Below, one piece after another: positions 54,512-63,180 of a DNA stretch of 64,000 bases (position 1 is its first letter; each line of letters starts with the position of its first letter). The stretch spans positions 444,187-508,186 of the forward strand of contig NZ_QCZE01000001.1 in assembly GCF_003075035.1 (NCBI RefSeq), read 5' to 3'. A program made the translations under genes and the position numbers. The notes beneath the pieces were generated by a model, which searched no databases, was not told where the DNA came from, and was given only the letters and a program-made list of their open reading frames with translations. Origin of the DNA: Zobellella maritima. Lineage in GTDB: Bacteria; Pseudomonadota; Gammaproteobacteria; Enterobacterales; Aeromonadaceae.

Positions 54512-54968
54512 GTAGGAGGCCGGATCTCGAGGCGATAAAGGGGGATGCTTCAGATAATAACTGAGGCATGCTAAAAACAACCCAATATTAAATATAAATG
54601 GGGGTGTTAATTCCTTCCCGTTTTATTTTTGATGTCTTATTTATAAGACATAAATTCGAAAGAATTTTGCCCGTTTTAAGCCGTATCTGTCGAAAATCTG
54701 CGCCTATAAAACCGGTTGTTGTCGTTGATCAAAGCGGTGCTGGCGTTTATACCTAATGTGTAGCAAATAAAAAAATTGGGCCCCGGGGGAATCTCGGATT
54801 AAGGATAACCATATAATCGAGCGGACAGGAGGAAAGCCGGATATATGAGTGTTAATCAGCCGAGTTGGCTGTTTCATTCGGGATGTACCCGATAGCAATA
54901 AAAAATGAATCAAATATCAATCGAATTGATTCGGTTAAAATAGTCCAAGATGGAACGAGGATATTATT
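54512..54968. other. AT-rich leader/promoter region of the Tad locus
   Basis: About 455 bases without a supported gene, noticeably more AT-rich than its neighbours. It holds the palindrome at 54633-54650 and, close to the flp start, the dyad GAATCAA/TTGATTC (about 54906-54931). A 16-codon open frame (MSVNQPSWLFHSGCTR, 54845-54895) follows AGGAGG, but the spacing is long and it may not be translated. The flp promoter is expected here. Confidence 0.5.
54633..54650. promoter_or_regulatory. Operator-like palindrome upstream of flp
   Basis: TGTCTTAT, TT, ATAAGACA is a perfect 8-bp dyad, about 320 bases before flp. A regulator binding site is plausible; no regulator of the locus is in the window. 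Confidence 0.4.
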
Positions 54969-55181
54969 ATGTTGATTGTAAAAGAAATGTTTCGCCTGCT
55001 GAACGATGAAGAGGGTCTGACCACGGTGGAATATGCGGTAGCCGGTGCCTTGGTAGCTGCGGCAGTGGTGACTGCGTTTACTAACTTGGGGGATAATGTA
55101 GGTGAAACCATTACCGGCCTTTGTACCGTTTTAGATAATGGTCAAACTAGTGCAAGTATGGCTAATACAACGGGTTGCTGA
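54969..55181 (+). CDS. flp: Flp-type (type IVb) pilin
   Basis: A 70-residue prepilin. The leader MLIVKEMFRLLNDEEG is cut after G16, giving LTTVEYAVAGALVAAAVVTAF with the essential E21 and Y22 at mature positions 5 and 6 and a hydrophobic helix. The rest is short and polar, with two cysteines (C52 and C70) that could form a disulfide; most Flp pilins lack cysteine. GAGG lies nine bases upstream. It is the major subunit of the Tad pilus for adhesion and biofilm formation. Confidence 0.92.
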   Translation: MLIVKEMFRLLNDEEGLTTVEYAVAGALVAAAVVTAFTNLGDNVGETITGLCTVLDNGQTSASMANTTGC

Positions 55182-55265
55182 TAATTGCATACGTTATATT
55201 ATTTTAAAATTATATAAGGGCAGCTTGTCTGCCCTATTATCTCACCCTAAAACTATGGTGACGCT

Positions 55266-55781
55266 ATGGAACAGCTACCATTGTTTTCCCTGCTCTTGGC
55301 CGCCTCCTGGCTGGACCTGACTACCCACAAGATCCCCAACTGGCTGACCCTGCCCTTTATCCTGCTGGCGTTGATTTATCATGGCATTCTCGGAGAAGGC
55401 TGGCCGTTTGCACTGACCGGACTGGTCTATGCCTTAATCCTGTTGTTTCCGCTGTTTTTCTTTCGCCTGCTGGCCGGTGGTGACGTCAAGCTGGCGCTGG
55501 GTATCGGTGCCTTCCTCGGCTGGAAGTTGTTTCTCGAAGCCCTGCTCTATGGGCTGGTGATCGGCCTGCCGTTGGTACTGGTTTTCGCTTTTTATAAAGT
55601 AGGCTGGAATGGCTTCAAACAGACCTTTATGCGCTATGGTTATATTTTGGGCACCAAAAAATACCTGGCGCCGGCGGAGGGCGAGATGGCCGGGCTCAAG
55701 GTGCCTTATGGCCCGGCCTTGAGCCTGGGGGCGCTACTTACCGTAGCGCTTAACCACTTCAATCTGTTTACCCTGGTGTAG
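55266..55781 (+). CDS. tadV: Flp prepilin peptidase (CpaA/TadV)
   Basis: A 171-residue aspartic membrane protease that removes the Flp leader. Catalytic Asp residues are D17 (SWLDLTTHKIPNWLT) and D73 (GGDVKLALGIGAFLGW). It has about five helices and lacks the methylase domain of PilD, as expected for TadV. It follows flp by 84 bases on the same strand. Confidence 0.92.
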   Translation: MEQLPLFSLLLAASWLDLTTHKIPNWLTLPFILLALIYHGILGEGWPFALTGLVYALILLFPLFFFRLLAGGDVKLALGIGAFLGWKLFLEALLYGLVIGLPLVLVFAFYKVGWNGFKQTFMRYGYILGTKKYLAPAEGEMAGLKVPYGPALSLGALLTVALNHFNLFTLV

Positions 55782-55790
55782 GAGACCCTT

Positions 55791-57026
55791 ATGTGGCTAC
55801 CCAAACCCAAGACCCTGGCCGACACCGGTCTGTCCCGTGAACTGCTGCACCGGCTGATATTACGTCATATCCAGGAAGACGGCCCCCAGAGCCTGGCGGC
55901 CCTCACCAACAAATTGTGCCTGCGCGGCAGCATAGTGGATCCCCTGTTGCAGGAGTTGAAATCCCTGCAGCTGCTGGAGGTACGTGCCACCGGGCGGGCG
56001 GAGGACGCGATCCGCTATGCACTGACCAACAAGGGTCAGTACGAGGCCCAGGAGGTGTCCGCCCGGGATGGCTACATAGGCCCGGCTCCGATCACCCTGG
56101 AGGAATACAGCCGGCTGGTGATGAACCAGTCGCTGGGGGAACGTAGCGTGACCCGGGAGCGCTTGCTGGAGGCACTGGATGATCTGGTGGTTTCCGACGA
56201 ATTAATCGGTACCCTGGGTCCGGCGCTCAACTCCCGACGCCCCCTGTTGATTTATGGCCATGCGGGCACAGGTAAAACCTATCTATGCCGACGGCTCAAC
56301 CATATTTTTGAAGAAAACATACTGGTACCCTATGCAATAGCGGTACAGAACACCATTATCCCGGTATTTGATCCTCAGTATCATTGGCGAACCGAGCTCA
56401 AGGATCCGGAAATAGACGGGCGTTATCTCGCCTGTCGCCGTCCCCTGGTGATGGCCGGCGGTGAACTGCAGCTGGATATGCTGGAGGTACGCTTCGACCG
56501 GCAATCCCGGCAATACAGCGCACCCCTGCAATTAAAGGCCAATAACGGTGTCTTGTTGATAGACGATCTGGGACGGCAGGCCTTCGCCGCCGATGAACTG
56601 TTCAATCGCTGGATAGTGCCGATGGAAGAACGGCGAGACTTTTTATCCCTGGCCAATGGGCTGCACTTTGATATTCCCTTCGAACAGATACTGGTGTTTT
56701 CCACCAACCTGGATCCCGAGTCTATCGCCGACGAGGCATTCCTGCGTCGCCTTGGCTATAAAATTCATCTGCAGGCCATGCCCTTGGAACTTTATAAAAA
56801 GATCTGGCATGCCAATCTGGAAAAATACCGCTTGATCGATGCCGAGCAGTTATTCGGCTTTATGGTTGAAGAGCTGCATATGAAAAGCGGCAAGCCGCTG
56901 ATTGCCTGTTATCCCAGGGATATATTGGGTATTGCCCGGGATATCATGCATTTTAATAACCAAGGCAACCGGCCGCTAACCCGGGAAATTTTACGGCAGG
57001 CCTGGAACATGTATTGCGTACACTGA
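55791..57026 (+). CDS. MoxR-like AAA+ ATPase with winged-helix N-terminus, in the Tad locus
   Basis: A 411-residue cytoplasmic ATPase. The amino terminus (about 15-85) looks like a winged helix (GPQSLAALTNKLCLRGSIVDPLLQELKSLQLLEV). The AAA+ core has Walker A GHAGTGKT (156-163), Walker B VLLIDD (254-259), sensor 1 FSTN (303-306) and a candidate Arg finger R319/R320. It has no pilus-ATPase (PilT/VirB11) features, so it is not TadA. It starts 9 bases after tadV and is followed 51 bases later by cpaB, so it belongs to the operon. Function unknown; a chaperone or regulator of the pilus machine is plausible. Confidence 0.85.
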   Translation: MWLPKPKTLADTGLSRELLHRLILRHIQEDGPQSLAALTNKLCLRGSIVDPLLQELKSLQLLEVRATGRAEDAIRYALTNKGQYEAQEVSARDGYIGPAPITLEEYSRLVMNQSLGERSVTRERLLEALDDLVVSDELIGTLGPALNSRRPLLIYGHAGTGKTYLCRRLNHIFEENILVPYAIAVQNTIIPVFDPQYHWRTELKDPEIDGRYLACRRPLVMAGGELQLDMLEVRFDRQSRQYSAPLQLKANNGVLLIDDLGRQAFAADELFNRWIVPMEERRDFLSLANGLHFDIPFEQILVFSTNLDPESIADEAFLRRLGYKIHLQAMPLELYKKIWHANLEKYRLIDAEQLFGFMVEELHMKSGKPLIACYPRDILGIARDIMHFNNQGNRPLTREILRQAWNMYCVH

Positions 57027-57077
57027 CTATACTGACCATACAGAATTTACAATAACAATCAAACCAAGGATTAGGTT

Positions 57078-57866
57078 ATGAAAACACGTACCCTGTTACT
57101 CTTTGCGCTGTCGATTATTTTTGGCCTTGGGGCAGCCTGGATGGCCAACAATTGGCTGACCGAGCAAAGCGCAGCCAAGGTGACAACCGGCCCTGTCGGC
57201 GCCACCCAGGTGGTGGTGGCGGCGGTGGATCTGGTGCCCGGCACCCAAATCGACCCCCTTCACCTTCAGCTCAAGGAAATCGACTCCCGTCTGGTATCTC
57301 CCGGCTCCCTGACCAGCCTGGATCAGGCCCAGGGCATGGTAGCCAAAAACAACCTGTATCGTGGCGATGTGCTGCGCATGGAGCGACTCGCTCCCCTGGG
57401 GGAGGGCAGTACATTGTCGGTGTTGCTGGATCCGGGCATGCGGGCGGTGACAGTAAGGGTTAACGACGTGATCGGGGTGGCGGGCTTCCTGCTGCCGGGC
57501 AACCGGGTTGATATTCTTTTTACCGATAACAACATGACCCGGACGGTACTGAAAAACCTCAAGGTACTGGCGGTGGATCAGACTCAGCATACCGATGAAA
57601 ACCGGCCCAAGCTGGTGCGAGCAGTCACTCTGGAGGTCGACCCGGAGCAGGCCGAGAAACTGGTCAATGCCAGCTCCAACGGTCGCATTCAGCTGGCCCT
57701 GCGCAACCCGGCCGATACCCAGGACCATGAGGCTCCGGCAACGGTTGCCGTGACAACCAGCAGTCCGGAGGGAGAAGCTGAACCCAAACCCAGGGCCAGG
57801 CCGCGTCAGTCTTCGGTGGATCTCATCAAGGGCACCAGCCAACAACAAGTACCAATAAAAAGCTGA
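57078..57866 (+). CDS. cpaB: Tad pilus assembly protein CpaB/RcpC
   Basis: A 262-residue periplasmic protein anchored by an amino-terminal helix (LLLFALSIIFGLGAAWMANNWL). It has an SAF-type domain (VVVAAVDLVPGTQIDPLHLQLKEID) and the RcpC-type region MRAVTVRVNDVIGVAGFLLPGNRVDILF. The tail is basic and disordered. It helps secretin function. It precedes the secretin gene by 16 bases. Confidence 0.92.
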   Translation: MKTRTLLLFALSIIFGLGAAWMANNWLTEQSAAKVTTGPVGATQVVVAAVDLVPGTQIDPLHLQLKEIDSRLVSPGSLTSLDQAQGMVAKNNLYRGDVLRMERLAPLGEGSTLSVLLDPGMRAVTVRVNDVIGVAGFLLPGNRVDILFTDNNMTRTVLKNLKVLAVDQTQHTDENRPKLVRAVTLEVDPEQAEKLVNASSNGRIQLALRNPADTQDHEAPATVAVTTSSPEGEAEPKPRARPRQSSVDLIKGTSQQQVPIKS

Positions 57867-57882
57867 TCACACGGAGGTGATT

Positions 57883-59304
57883 ATGAATATTCTGCGCTCA
57901 GGATTGATGGGGCTGATGCTGCTGGCCGTGCCACTGGCCGGTCAGGCGGGGGGCAGCCTGCAGCAACCAGGCAATGAGGTGCTCCTGCCCATTCACAAAT
58001 CCCGCTCATTGATGCTGGACAGGCCCGCCAGCCGGGTGTCGGTAGCCAACCCGGCCATTGCCGATGTGCTGGTGCTGCAAGACAAGGAGCTGTACCTGGT
58101 CGGCAAGTCGTTGGGCCATACCAACCTGATGGTCTGGGATCTGAACGACCAGCTGATGGATGTGATGGATATCGAGGTCAGCCATGATCTGCAGGGACTG
58201 AAAGAGCGGCTCTATCGTTTTTTACCCTCCGAGCCGATCCAGGTGCATACCTCCCAGGGACAGCTGGTGGTCAGCGGCGAAGTATCGGATCTCGACAAGC
58301 TCAATTCCGCCTATGAACTGGCTCGGGGTTATGTGGTGGCCGCAGAAGGGGGCGTGGCCCGCTCCGAGGTGCTCAACATGATGAGCGTCGGCGGGGGACA
58401 GCAGGTGATGCTGGAGGTCACCGTCGCCGAGGTAGCACGGGACACCGCCCGCAACTGGGACTCCGCCTTTGCACTGAGCGAGCCATCCGGCAACTGGAGC
58501 TTCGATCTGCTGCGCGATAGCGTGCCTGCGCTGGCCATTAATGGCACCAACACCCTAGTGGGCAGCTTCGCCAGTGCCGATACGGTGTTTAATGTGGCGC
58601 TGGATCTGGCCAAGACCCGCGGCCTGGCCCGGGTGCTGGCCGAGCCCAGGATCACCGCCATCAGCGGTCAGTCGGCGGAATTCCTGTCCGGTGGCGAGTT
58701 CCCGGTGCCGGTACCGAATGAAGATGGTATCGCAGTGGAGTTCAAGGAGTTCGGTGTGGGGCTCAAGTTCACGCCTGTGGTACTCAACAGCGGCAAGATC
58801 AACCTCAACCTCAATGTGGCCGTTAGCGAACCCAGCATCGCCAACACCACCGAAATCCCCATCTTCGGCAATATCACCGCCCTCAACAAGCGCAGTGCCA
58901 GTACCACGGTCGAGCTGGGAGACGGCCAGACCATCGGCATCGCCGGCCTGCTCAGTGAAGATGTCCGTGAATCGGTCAGCCAGCTGCCTTTTGCCGGTGA
59001 TATTCCGGTATTGGGCAATCTCTTTACCAGCCGTGACTATATCAAGGGAGAAACCGAATTGGTGATCATGGTTACCCCACGCCTGGTGCGCCCCTTCGAC
59101 AGGCAGCATGTCACCCTGCCCACCGACGGCTTTATCGAGCCGACCGATATGGAATTTTACCTGCTAGGGAAGATGTCTGAACGCAGTCGGGAGCAGCAAG
59201 ACTCGAGCGCGAATATGGCGCAACAAACCCCTGCCAATACCGGCACCAACCCCGCAGTGAGTGGGGAAGGTGGTATGGAACAAACCTATGGCCAGTCCTT
59301 ATAG
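57883..59304 (+). CDS. cpaC: Tad secretin CpaC/RcpA
   Basis: A 473-residue outer-membrane secretin with a signal peptide (LMGLMLLAVPLAGQAGG). The amino-terminal pilus N domain (ILPIHKSRSLMLDRPASRVSVANPAIADVLVL) is followed by a BON-like domain and the secretin core (VMLEVTVAEVARDTARNWD, GLARVLAEPRITAISGQSAEFLSGGEFPVPVP, and the GDGQTIGIAGLLSEDV end). It forms the pilus exit pore. The ATG at 57883 has GGAGG five bases upstream; the in-frame GTG at 57877 is part of the ribosome binding site. Confidence 0.94.
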   Translation: MNILRSGLMGLMLLAVPLAGQAGGSLQQPGNEVLLPIHKSRSLMLDRPASRVSVANPAIADVLVLQDKELYLVGKSLGHTNLMVWDLNDQLMDVMDIEVSHDLQGLKERLYRFLPSEPIQVHTSQGQLVVSGEVSDLDKLNSAYELARGYVVAAEGGVARSEVLNMMSVGGGQQVMLEVTVAEVARDTARNWDSAFALSEPSGNWSFDLLRDSVPALAINGTNTLVGSFASADTVFNVALDLAKTRGLARVLAEPRITAISGQSAEFLSGGEFPVPVPNEDGIAVEFKEFGVGLKFTPVVLNSGKINLNLNVAVSEPSIANTTEIPIFGNITALNKRSASTTVELGDGQTIGIAGLLSEDVRESVSQLPFAGDIPVLGNLFTSRDYIKGETELVIMVTPRLVRPFDRQHVTLPTDGFIEPTDMEFYLLGKMSERSREQQDSSANMAQQTPANTGTNPAVSGEGGMEQTYGQSL

Positions 59305-59313
59305 GAGGCGACT

Positions 59314-59583
59314 ATGAAAAGCGCACTGACTCTTTTGCTTGCCGCCGGCCTGCTGGCGGGGTGTGCCAACGAGCGGCACTATGATTTCGCCATGGGCGAG
59401 TCCGTCGATGAAATCAATGAACTGCAGATCATGGATCCGGATGCACCTGCGCGTAACGACGGCAAGATAGCCGCCCTGACCCTGAACGGTAATTATGGCG
59501 TACCCCTCTACGGTACATACGTGAAGGGGGCCGAGGCACCGGCCGAGGGCAAGACCCAGGTCACCCTTAACTTTGGTAATTAA
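59314..59583 (+). CDS. Small Tad-locus lipoprotein
   Basis: An 89-residue lipoprotein, MKSALTLLLAAGLLAGCANERHYDF, with lipobox LAGC (Cys 17). The mature part is acidic and without a recognisable domain. Position directly after the secretin (9 bases) suggests a pilotin or RcpB/CpaD-like partner, though it is much shorter than those. It has an AGGAGG ribosome binding site. Confidence 0.7.
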   Translation: MKSALTLLLAAGLLAGCANERHYDFAMGESVDEINELQIMDPDAPARNDGKIAALTLNGNYGVPLYGTYVKGAEAPAEGKTQVTLNFGN

Positions 59584-59598
59584 CGCAAGGAGATGAAG

Positions 59599-60921
59599 AT
59601 GAACAGGACGCTATCTCACCCAAGGCAAAGCGGCGCCGTGCTCGTCCTGGTGACGGTAGCGCTCTTCGTCTTGCTGGCGTTTACCGCGCTGGCCCTCGAC
59701 GGCGGCTATCTGGTGCTGAACAAGACCCGGATACAGGATGCGGTGGATTCGGCAGCGCTGAGCGGGGCCGAAACACTCGACAAGGGCGGAAGTCATGATG
59801 ATGCCCGGCAGGCAGTGGAGGCGACGCTGGCTGCTATTTTATCCGGAGATGGATTCAGCAGGGTTAATATCGATACCGACAACCTGGCGGCGGCGGTGAC
59901 GGTTGAGTTTTCCCACACTGTATATAATGCGGCCGGAGACAAATTTGAATTTACGCCCACCAATGATGCGGCCGCTCACTATATCCGGGTCACCTTACCC
60001 ACGGTGCCGGTGGATCAGTTTTTTTCACAGTTGCTTATCGATGTCTGGCAGGTGGGGGCCTCGGCGGTCGCCGGCGCCAGTCCCACTATCCAGGATCCTT
60101 GCCAGATTATTCCGTTGATGATGTGCGTCAACGATGCCAACCCGCCGGATCCGGATTACCTGCCCGATGATTATGATTATGGGTTTACCCCTTCCAGTAA
60201 CAGTGAACGGGGGGATGTGGTGGTCATCAAGGTGCCAACCAATAATACACCGGTTGGGCCGGGGAACTTCCTGGCGGTGGATCTGGGGGTGCCTGGTGCA
60301 GATGGTTACCGGGATGGTTTGGCGGGTGCCCTGACCGATGCTTCCTGCATTGCCAAAGGCGATGAGATAACGACAAAAACCGGGAACATGATAGGGCCCA
60401 CCACGTCAGGCTTGAATACGCGTTTTGGCAAGTACAAGAGCCCGATGAGTGAACCGCTGGATGCCCCTTCCTCCGCCGGTTCTGATGCATTTTATGCGGA
60501 TTGTGCCGTTCCTAATCTGACCCCGATCAAGTTCCAGTCATCGGACTTTTCATCCACCGATGGCAGCACAGTGTTGAACGATGCTGCCCTGCTGAGCAAC
60601 CTGCAAAGCTATCCCGACTATGTGAATGAATACAGCAACTATTCAACGGCACCCAATACCCAGCATTGCATGCCGAAACGGCGCATGGTCAAGGTGCCGG
60701 TTGGTGACTGCAGTGGCATCAACCAGGGTAAAACGAAAGTCCCTTCCATGGGCACCGCCTGTATGTACCTGATTCAGGAGGTGACGGGTAAGGGGACCGA
60801 CCAGTTTATAGTTGCCGAGTTTGTTAAAAACTGTACCGCCGAGGGCGTGGGCAACAGTAATTTAAATAATGGCCCCTATCGGTTGGTTCTGTATAAAAAT
60901 GAAATGGGAGGCGATTCGTAA
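59599..60921 (+). CDS. tadG: TadG-like pseudopilin/pilus assembly protein
   Basis: A 440-residue protein with an amino-terminal Tad-like helix (SGAVLVLVTVALFVLLAFTALALDGGYLVLNKTRIQDAVDSAALSGAETL), a motif characteristic of TadG and related minor pilins. The remaining 350 residues are exported and Cys-bearing, with no von Willebrand domain motif I can see. I placed the start at the ATG at 59599, six bases after AAGGAG, rather than 59593, which is too close. Its stop overlaps tadE. Confidence 0.85.
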   Translation: MNRTLSHPRQSGAVLVLVTVALFVLLAFTALALDGGYLVLNKTRIQDAVDSAALSGAETLDKGGSHDDARQAVEATLAAILSGDGFSRVNIDTDNLAAAVTVEFSHTVYNAAGDKFEFTPTNDAAAHYIRVTLPTVPVDQFFSQLLIDVWQVGASAVAGASPTIQDPCQIIPLMMCVNDANPPDPDYLPDDYDYGFTPSSNSERGDVVVIKVPTNNTPVGPGNFLAVDLGVPGADGYRDGLAGALTDASCIAKGDEITTKTGNMIGPTTSGLNTRFGKYKSPMSEPLDAPSSAGSDAFYADCAVPNLTPIKFQSSDFSSTDGSTVLNDAALLSNLQSYPDYVNEYSNYSTAPNTQHCMPKRRMVKVPVGDCSGINQGKTKVPSMGTACMYLIQEVTGKGTDQFIVAEFVKNCTAEGVGNSNLNNGPYRLVLYKNEMGGDS

Positions 60922-61370
60922 TGATGCGCTTATCCAGTCAAAGAGGGCTGGCCGCCGTTGAGGCGACCATAGTCCTGCCGGTTATGTTGCTGCTGATGAT
61001 GGCCATTGGCGAGTTTGGCCGCCTGCTCTATGAATACAATACCTTGACCAAGGCGGTCAGGGCAGGCGCACGAACTGCCAGCGTCAGCCCTAACCCGGGG
61101 AATTTTGATGTCAGCCTGGTACAGGACAAAACCAGGAACATGATCCTCTATGGTCAGGAAACCGTCGGCACCAAAACCGTCCTGCCAGGCCTGAAGGCCG
61201 AAGACATCAATGTTTCTCCAGTTTTGATAGATGGTGAGACCTATGTACAAATCCATGTCAGTTACGATTGGCAGCCGATGTTTGGCGATACATTTAATAC
61301 TTTTTTCGGGAACACCATTTCATTAAATTTCCCATTGGAAACCAGCATGACCATGAGGGCATTATTATGA
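60921..61370 (+). CDS. tadE: TadE-like pseudopilin
   Basis: A 149-residue protein with the TadE segment RGLAAVEATIVLPVMLLLMMAIGEFGRLLYEYNTLTKAVRAGAR; the Glu in VEAT is the conserved pilin-like residue. The rest is a short periplasmic domain. GGAGG is nine bases upstream and the start overlaps the tadG-like stop. Confidence 0.88.
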   Translation: MMRLSSQRGLAAVEATIVLPVMLLLMMAIGEFGRLLYEYNTLTKAVRAGARTASVSPNPGNFDVSLVQDKTRNMILYGQETVGTKTVLPGLKAEDINVSPVLIDGETYVQIHVSYDWQPMFGDTFNTFFGNTISLNFPLETSMTMRALL

Positions 61371-61861
61371 ATAATCGCCCCCTTAAGTTGCAAAAAGGCA
61401 CCACGACCGTGGAGTTCGCCATAGTGGGGGCCGTGGTATTTTTAACCATGTTCGCGGTGATGGAAGCCGGCCGATTGCTTTATACCTGGGGCGTGCTCAA
61501 TGAAGTGTCTCGCCGTGCGGCCCGACTGGCAACGGTCTGCCTGGTTGATGATGTACAAAGTGGCGTGGTGGCGGGTCAGGTTACACAACAATTGGGGGGA
61601 TCCTTGCCGGGCTTTGTGCCGGCGAACCTGGCTTTCGAATATCTCGATGCCACGGGTAACGCCCTGGCCGCACCGGCGGGTGCGGATTTTAACAGTATCC
61701 GTTATGTACGCAGCCTGATAGTCAATTATCAATACCAGATGATATTGCCGTTAACGGTGGATTTGTCCATGTTGGCACCGGATTTCGCCAGTACCTTACG
61801 AGCAGAAAGCCTGGGTGTAACCAAATCCGGAGACATTTCATGTGACACCGGAGGAGCCTGA
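61367..61861 (+). CDS. tadF: TadE/TadF-like pseudopilin
   Basis: A 164-residue protein that begins with the pilin-like QKGTTTVEFAIVGAVVFLTMFAVMEAGRLLYTWGVLNEVSRRAARLA; the conserved Glu is in VEFA. It starts in an ATGA overlap with tadE. It has two Cys in the mature part (ATVCLVDD and ISCDTGGA). It is likely to be a minor pilin of the Flp system. Confidence 0.85.
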   Translation: MNNRPLKLQKGTTTVEFAIVGAVVFLTMFAVMEAGRLLYTWGVLNEVSRRAARLATVCLVDDVQSGVVAGQVTQQLGGSLPGFVPANLAFEYLDATGNALAAPAGADFNSIRYVRSLIVNYQYQMILPLTVDLSMLAPDFASTLRAESLGVTKSGDISCDTGGA

Positions 61862-61864
61862 TTT

Positions 61865-63079
61865 ATGACAGATATCAAGATAGTCGAACTTGAAAGAGAA
61901 GCAACTTATCCGGCTCCCGTGCTTGCCTGCCCCTTGCAGCTGGATGTAATGGATCCTGAGGGGCGGCTCTGGCCCTTGCTCAAGGTGCGACTGCATTCCA
62001 GTCAGCTGCAGCTGAAGCGGCTAAACGAGCAGGATCCCCTGCCCAAGAGTGAGCGGCATGTACTGCTGCTGGTTGATAACCCGCTGATGTCTCCGGTATA
62101 TGAAGAGCTGGAGCGCAAGGTACCGGGAAAACGGCCGCTGATTTTCGTGGGTGATGTCAAAAATACCCAGCTGGTGCGTCGCGCCATGCGCATAGGGGCG
62201 GTGGATTTCCTGCCCTACGACTGCGATCCGAGTGAGCTGTGGTCGGCCCTGGGCCGTATTGCCACGCAGTTGAACGCCAGTGCCGAGCTGGCGCCGGTGA
62301 CTGTGGTGGTCAATGGCAAGTCCGGCTCGGGGGTCAGTTTTATCTGCGCCAACCTGGGCCATGCCTTGAGCAAGCAACGCAAGGTGGCGCTGCTGGATGC
62401 CAATTTGCAATATGGCTCGTTAACCGACTACCTCAATATCAAGGATAAACAGGGCAGCCTGGCAGACGCCATGGCCCGGGCGACCGAGCTGGACAGCATG
62501 GCGCTGGCGGGTATGGTCAGTCAGGCGAGAGAACAGCTGGATGTACTGCCTTCCAGCTCAGTACCCTTGAGTGAAGAACGGCCGGTCTCTGCCAAGCAGT
62601 GTGCCCAGCTGCTGCATCTGGTGCGCAGTCAGTATGGCCTTGTGCTGGTAGATATGTCGCGAGGGCCCGAAAGCTGGAACCTGCCGATACTGGAAAGCGC
62701 CGAGCATGTGCTGGTGGTGATGCAGCAGAGTCTGTCGGGTCTGCGGGAGACCATCTATCTGCTTAAACAGCTCAGGCACGAGCTGGGGATTGGCAAGAAC
62801 AAGATCATCCTGTTGATCAACCGTTATGACAAGAAAAAAGACGTGTCCATAAAGGAAATAGAAAAAGCCACCGAGATCAAGCAGATAGTAACACTTGCCA
62901 ATGATTTCGCCCTGGCCGAAACCTGTACCGATCTGGGTCAGCTGGTGGTTGAGGTGAAAAGCAATCACAAGCTGGTGGCCATGTTCGAGAGCATTACAAC
63001 CAGCCTGCTTGCCAAGCCAGGGGCACAGGAAGCAAATAAACCGGGACTATTTAAAAGGTTGCTGGGCAGGCATTCATAA
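61865..63079 (+). CDS. cpaE: Tad pilus localisation ATPase CpaE/TadZ
   Basis: A 404-residue MinD/ParA-like protein with an amino-terminal receiver-like domain (about 25-135) and an ATPase-like domain (about 145-385, VTVVVNGKSGSGVSFICANLGHAL). The P-loop is deviant: where ParA has KGGxGKT, this has NGKSGSGVS and lacks the GKT lysine, a feature reported for other TadZ proteins. It sets the cellular position of the pilus machine. It follows the tadF-like gene by 3 bases. Confidence 0.88.
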   Translation: MTDIKIVELEREATYPAPVLACPLQLDVMDPEGRLWPLLKVRLHSSQLQLKRLNEQDPLPKSERHVLLLVDNPLMSPVYEELERKVPGKRPLIFVGDVKNTQLVRRAMRIGAVDFLPYDCDPSELWSALGRIATQLNASAELAPVTVVVNGKSGSGVSFICANLGHALSKQRKVALLDANLQYGSLTDYLNIKDKQGSLADAMARATELDSMALAGMVSQAREQLDVLPSSSVPLSEERPVSAKQCAQLLHLVRSQYGLVLVDMSRGPESWNLPILESAEHVLVVMQQSLSGLRETIYLLKQLRHELGIGKNKIILLINRYDKKKDVSIKEIEKATEIKQIVTLANDFALAETCTDLGQLVVEVKSNHKLVAMFESITTSLLAKPGAQEANKPGLFKRLLGRHS

Positions 63080-63180
63080 AGGAAATATATCGGCCCGAGG
63101 GCACGATCTGCGGCCTGGAGACTCAGGCTCTGAAAAATAATGATAGTGATGGATATCTACCATCACCAAGGGGGTCAAGG

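Noticed and set aside
54845-54895. Possible 16-residue leader peptide before flp
   Set aside because: AGGAGG is about 12 bases from the ATG and there is no ortholog evidence; mentioned only as part of the leader region.
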